Shown in pieces: positions 59,801-64,000 of a stretch of DNA of 64,000 bases. The stretch covers positions 124,001-188,000 of the forward strand of contig JBITNC010000002.1 in assembly GCA_050084985.1 (NCBI GenBank), in the 5' to 3' direction. Numbering within the stretch: position 1 is the stretch's first letter; each line of letters opens with the position of its first letter. The notes beneath the pieces were generated by a model, which saw nothing but the letters and a program-made list of their open reading frames with translations, ran no database searches and was not told the DNA's origin. A program made the position numbers and the translations under genes. Origin of the DNA: Nageia nagi. Its lineage: Eukaryota > Pinophyta.

Positions 59801-61830
59801 TTTTTTTTGTTTAGAAAAGGAGAAAGTTTTAGTTTGGATCTATAAGACTAATAGAAAGAGTATATGATGAATCTTGGTTGTGAGGGAAGGAGACAAAACA
59901 ATGAGGGGTTGAGGAAAATGGGTAAGACAACACTACTAATCTTTATCATCACATAATTTTATATATCCTTATTTTTTGTTTGTGTTCATTTCCTCCTCAT
60001 TATGTTTGGTGTATGTTAATACATGAATGAACATCAAAACTAGTTCAGATGGTGTCCTCCATTTCTCATTATAGTTCAAAAATAATGAAGAAAATGCTTA
60101 GAATCACATCTCTTTTGGCTTATCTATCGATGATTTCATCTCTCTCTATCTACACTTTAGATATCTCCCACTTGTATGGATTTCATTCCCTTTGTTTATT
60201 CTTCACTATATATTTTTCTCTTCACTTTTGAATTTCAATTAGTCTCTCTCCAAAGTCATATATTCATTATAGAGACCATCCTATGTCATACATTCCTATA
60301 AGTTATTGCAAACACCACCTGTTGTTGTTCTATTCATGTGACCAATTATTAAGGAAATATTGCTTAAGTTTTTAAAGTTGAAATTGCTTGTTCCTTGATG
60401 TTATCATGCATATTGGATATTATTATTGAATACTTTATTCTTTATGAGTGAAAACTTAATTGGAGATTATTTATTTATCCACCATAATTCATTTACAGAT
60501 TCTTGCAGAATTCAAGAGGATGTTAATTTTTTCTAATCTTAGGATAGTAAAACTAAGATAGGGAATGAACACTCTTGCATCAAAAGGGTTCACAATTATG
60601 TCCTTGTATATTTTTCAAAAGAGAAGGAACATCATTAAAATTTTTCAATAACAAACAACCAACTTAAAATATTTACTATCAAACTTTGGACCAATAAAAG
60701 GCATACATATTTGGTAATGTAAGTCCTTCATGTTGTAAACCACACCACCATCACCTAAAGGTATGTCATAAGTTGGAACAACAAAGAAATGTTTTCAAAA
60801 AATAGATTCCTTTATCTTCTAATGGTAAAGCTTGGGATTCCACTTCTTTGTAATCCTCTAGGATCTAGTGCAAGAATATAACACTTACATGTTAATGTGA
60901 TCTCATTCATCACTATTGAATATTAGGATTTACTATATACAAATATAGTTGAGCAATTAATCTAATTTAAATCAAAATAAAATAAGAGACAAGAACAATC
61001 ACACAAGAGAAGACAATAATGTAACATGGTTCACCAAATGTGGGCTACATCCAAAAAGAATATCCAATCCTTTGATTCATTCACTCCAAAGCCAATAAGA
61101 GATACAACCAACAACCATGTCGATGTACCTTTTTCATTAGTTCTTACAAGGATTCTCATTGTAATAGTCTCTCTCACAAGGATTTACCTCCTCTTCCATT
61201 TCTCACACCTAGGAAAATATGAAATCCAATCCTCCTCTCTACTTTGATCTATTCTATTTTATAATTAATTTTACATTTATTTATAAAGTTCCATTATAAT
61301 CTTAATTTAGATCCAAACTAGAGTGGGAATTACATGCACACTAGATCAACAAAGCACATTGGTGGTGATATAATTTAGGTGATTTTTTTGAGGAATTTTT
61401 AACCACCTCCTTTATTATATTTAAAGGAAATTTTTATGGGTCAGTTTTGAATCTCCCCCATAAAGAATAAGGACATAACGTTAAACTATCCCTTAATTAA
61501 AACCAAAATAAAATTGAAAAAAATGCTCCATTGAGGAACTTGGGCAAGTTACTTATAATATTTTTAGCATTTTGACTTTTTTAAGTTTACCAAGTGATGG
61601 GGCAGAGGAGAGAATGGGCATTTTATAAAGGCAAGATGAGGGAAAATGGGATGATATAAGGAGATATGAGTTGAGAATAGGGGATACAATGGGAGATAAG
61701 GTATAATGCAATCAGGTATTCTTTCAATCTGTGACCTTGTATTTTTATGCAGTTTCCAACCTTCTATTCTTCTACATTCTAGATATATATTTATACCTCA
61801 TTTTTTTTTGTATTTTTTGTTTTTAAATCA
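59801..61830. other. No gene; possible LTR-like fragment near 60860-61400
   Basis: AT-rich. Near 61010-61060 the wording (TGTAACATGGTTCACC...GGGCTACATCC) resembles phrases common in plant Copia LTRs, but no partner repeat or ends were found. Short frames show no motifs. Confidence 0.35.
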
Positions 61831-62049
61831 TTGATATTTATCCTTCAATCATTAGGAACCATGAAACTACATTTGTGTAATGAATCTTTTCATATAAATC
61901 CTAGGTTTTTTTATATTCTTTCACATTTTTCATATGTCTATGGGTTTTTTTTTTTGAAATCCTATTTTATGTATCCTACAATCATTATAGACTATGAAAC
62001 CATATTTGCATCATGATCCCTCAAGATAGCCTACATGGTCAAGAAGGTC

Positions 62050-62612
62050 AATAATGCATGTATAATGATTCATACCAATAAGAATTCAATGATAGTTACT
62101 CATGCTATTAAAGTATGTATAGCTATCATTCCACTAGATTTACATGGCTACATGGAAGTAGAATACATATAAAAGTTATGCTATCAAGGTTGATTCCCAA
62201 GTGCTTCAGCATATCAAAGAGTTTAATGGCATCTTTGTTGTAGTCATGAATTGCTTATCCTCCAATCAATCATTGCATTTTATGAAATCATATCTACAGT
62301 TTACATACATGTCTATAAGGGCATTCATAAGCTTAATATTTTATGAAAAACCATTTTATACTACTTTTTGATAGATGTCCATATCTTTTTATAGAGCTCC
62401 CATGGTAGCACATACTAGAAGAATGCTAGAAAAGGCTAGAGAATTTGGCTTTACATCTAACAATTGCATTTTCTTAAAGATATCTAGAGCCTTTCTATAA
62501 ACCCTATTTTATGCATATCGTACAATCATTGTATTCCATGAAACTATGTTTGCATCATGCATCTTGTTAAATAATTTTTGAGCTTTGTGTATTCTTACAC
62601 ATTTTACATAAT
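62050..62612. repeat. First copy of a 1388-bp-offset direct duplication
   Basis: The second copy runs from about 63438 to the window end. Two separate anchors (62056/63444 and 62239/63627) both give an offset of 1388 bp. Confidence 0.85.
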
Positions 62613-63490
62613 GTGATATATAGGGTACTTGTAACCAAAACATTCGATTTATAAGCACCAAGTAAACATATGCACATACCAATTCAGGTTTTATTGGTAT
62701 TTTGGTAATGAAGTTCAAAGCTTCCTCAAGATAGTTTTCACAAATAAGAAGGTCAACAATGCATGTATAATGATTCATCCTAGTAATAATACAATAAGAG
62801 TCCCTCATATTGTAAGGATTTGTTCCACATTTTCATACATATCTATCAAGGAAATCAAAACCAAAAAATTCAATTTATAAGCACCAAGTAGATACATCCA
62901 CACATCCATTTCAAGTTTTATGGGTATTTTAGAAATGAATTCTAAAAACTCCTCAAAATATTCTATATGGTCAAGATGTTCAATAATGCATGTATAATAA
63001 TTCAGCCTAAGAATAATGCAATAAGAGTACCTCATGTTATAAGGTTTTGTAATGCATATTGCATATATATCTATGAGGGTATTCAATATAACAATATTTG
63101 ATTTACAAGCACCAAGTAGACACATTGACACACCCAATTTAAGTTTTATGGGTGTTTTGACAATGAATTGTAAAGCTCTCTTAAGATAGCCTACACAACC
63201 AAGAACATCAACAATGTATGTATAATGATTCATCCCAAGATTAATGAAATAAGAGTCATTCATGTAGTAAGGGTTTATTTTGTATTATACATACATATAT
63301 ATTAGGAAATTCAAAATCACAACATTCAATTTACAAACACCAAGTAGACATATCCACACACCCAATTTACGTTTTATGGGTATTATTGTAGTGAAGTTGA
63401 AAGCTCCCTCAAGATATCTTCTATGGATAGGAAGGTTAGTAATGCATGTATAATGATTGATTCTAAATACAATGCAATAATATTCACTCA
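62600..63490 (-). repeat. Tandem array of about 228-bp units from PPR sequence
   Basis: The anchor GCATGTATAATGATTCAT (variants) lies at 62761, 62988, 63216 and 63444, spaced 227, 228 and 228 bp. 228 bp is 76 codons. Each unit holds the end of one PPR motif and the E-type segment. Confidence 0.9.
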
Positions 63491-64000
63491 TATTATTAAA
63501 TTATTTACACCCCTCTTTCCACTATACTTGCATGGCTACATTCAAGTAGAACACATAAAATGGTTATGTTGTTAGGGTTGGTTTCCAACTAGTTTTGTAA
63601 ATCAAAGAGTTTAAGGGCATCCTTGTTGTAGTCATGAATTGCATATCCTCCAATCATTGCATTCCATGAAATTAATTCTAAATTTTTCATACATTTATAT
63701 ATAAGTATTCACAACCACAATATTCAATGCAAAACCATTTTCAACTACTCTTTGATGGATATCCATACCTTTGTCTAGATATCCTATGGCGGCTATGTTG
63801 GAAAAATACTAGAAAAGGTTATAGATTTTGGATTTACATCTAATAATTGCATCTAATTAAAAGTATCTAGAGCCTTTTCATAAAACCCATTTTGTGAATA
63901 TCCTACAATCATTGTAGACCATGAAATTATGTTTTCATCATGCATCTTGTTAAATAATTCATGGGATTTATGTATTCTAAAGCATTTTAAATACATGCCT

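Larger units (their letters stand above)
61831..64000 (-). pseudogene. PPR-protein pseudogene (E-class type), continues past window end
   Basis: Minus-strand fragments read MNHYTCIVDLL, YLEEALNFITKIPIKPEL and a VWMCLLGAC-like phrase, typical of the last PPR motifs and E motif of plant organelle RNA-editing proteins. LFNKMHDANIVSWNTMI is a standard PPR motif. Copies in different frames with stops, and part of it amplified in tandem, make a functional protein impossible. Intact relatives bind RNA in mitochondria or chloroplasts. Confidence 0.8.

Noticed and set aside
62050-64000. CRISPR-like or satellite array
   Set aside because: Units are PPR coding fragments with about 228-bp period and no spacers; eukaryotic context.

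Overview
This window reads as nuclear DNA of a land plant with a large, AT-rich, retrotransposon-dominated genome. The evidence is plant-type Copia and Tat-lineage Ty3/gypsy elements, a SMART/TRIM-like mini-element, plant mobile domain (PMD) coding sequence, a KIC-type EF-hand gene and a decayed plant PPR gene. A gymnosperm or similarly large genome is a guess only. No tRNA, rRNA, CRISPR or bacterial-type features were seen. Only one stretch (16384-16748) looks like an ordinary host gene, and it carries a frameshift.

Left part. Positions 1-8268 hold a decayed Copia element (D) whose 5' LTR is cut by the window edge. Its leader contains a G-rich minisatellite, long TA tracts and a complete 269-bp SMART-like element (1026-1294, 64-bp terminal repeats, duplicated CACCT). 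Positions 8269-18704 hold degenerate repeats, a possible polypurine tract/LTR junction, a remnant of a gypsy integrase C-terminus, the KIC-like gene and long stretches without recognisable genes.

Central nest. Positions 18710-59718 are one nested structure that can be unpicked to the base. Element C (minus strand, gag but no pol, 708-bp LTRs, duplicated ATCCA) was hit in each LTR by another Tat element. Element B (19296-33270, minus strand, duplicated AATAT) sits in its left LTR. Element A (41177-59213, plus strand, 18.0 kb, duplicated GGTAT) sits in its right LTR. With A and B removed, both LTRs of C are exactly 708 bp. A was later hit by a Copia relative of D, which survives as a 477-bp solo LTR (42519-42995, duplicated ATAAG).

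How the parts relate. A and B each encode Gag, protease, reverse transcriptase, a degenerate RNase H, a second archaeal-type RNase H and integrase. Both also carry an unrecognised sense ORF after integrase. All three Tat elements carry a PMD-type ORF antisense to gag/pol, between the coding region and the 3' LTR. In A and B a stem-loop with different inner pairs sits directly before the polypurine tract. A degenerate array built on a CGCCGGTGA-like core recurs in the LTRs, before PMD exon 1 and in PMD intron 1. All coding regions are broken, mostly by stops that single C-to-T (or opposite-strand G-to-A) changes can explain.

Right flank. A reading frame on the minus strand runs through the empty site of C, so C landed in older coding-like DNA. 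Positions 61830-64000 hold a PPR (E-class) pseudogene partly amplified as about 228-bp tandem units inside a 1388-bp direct duplication.
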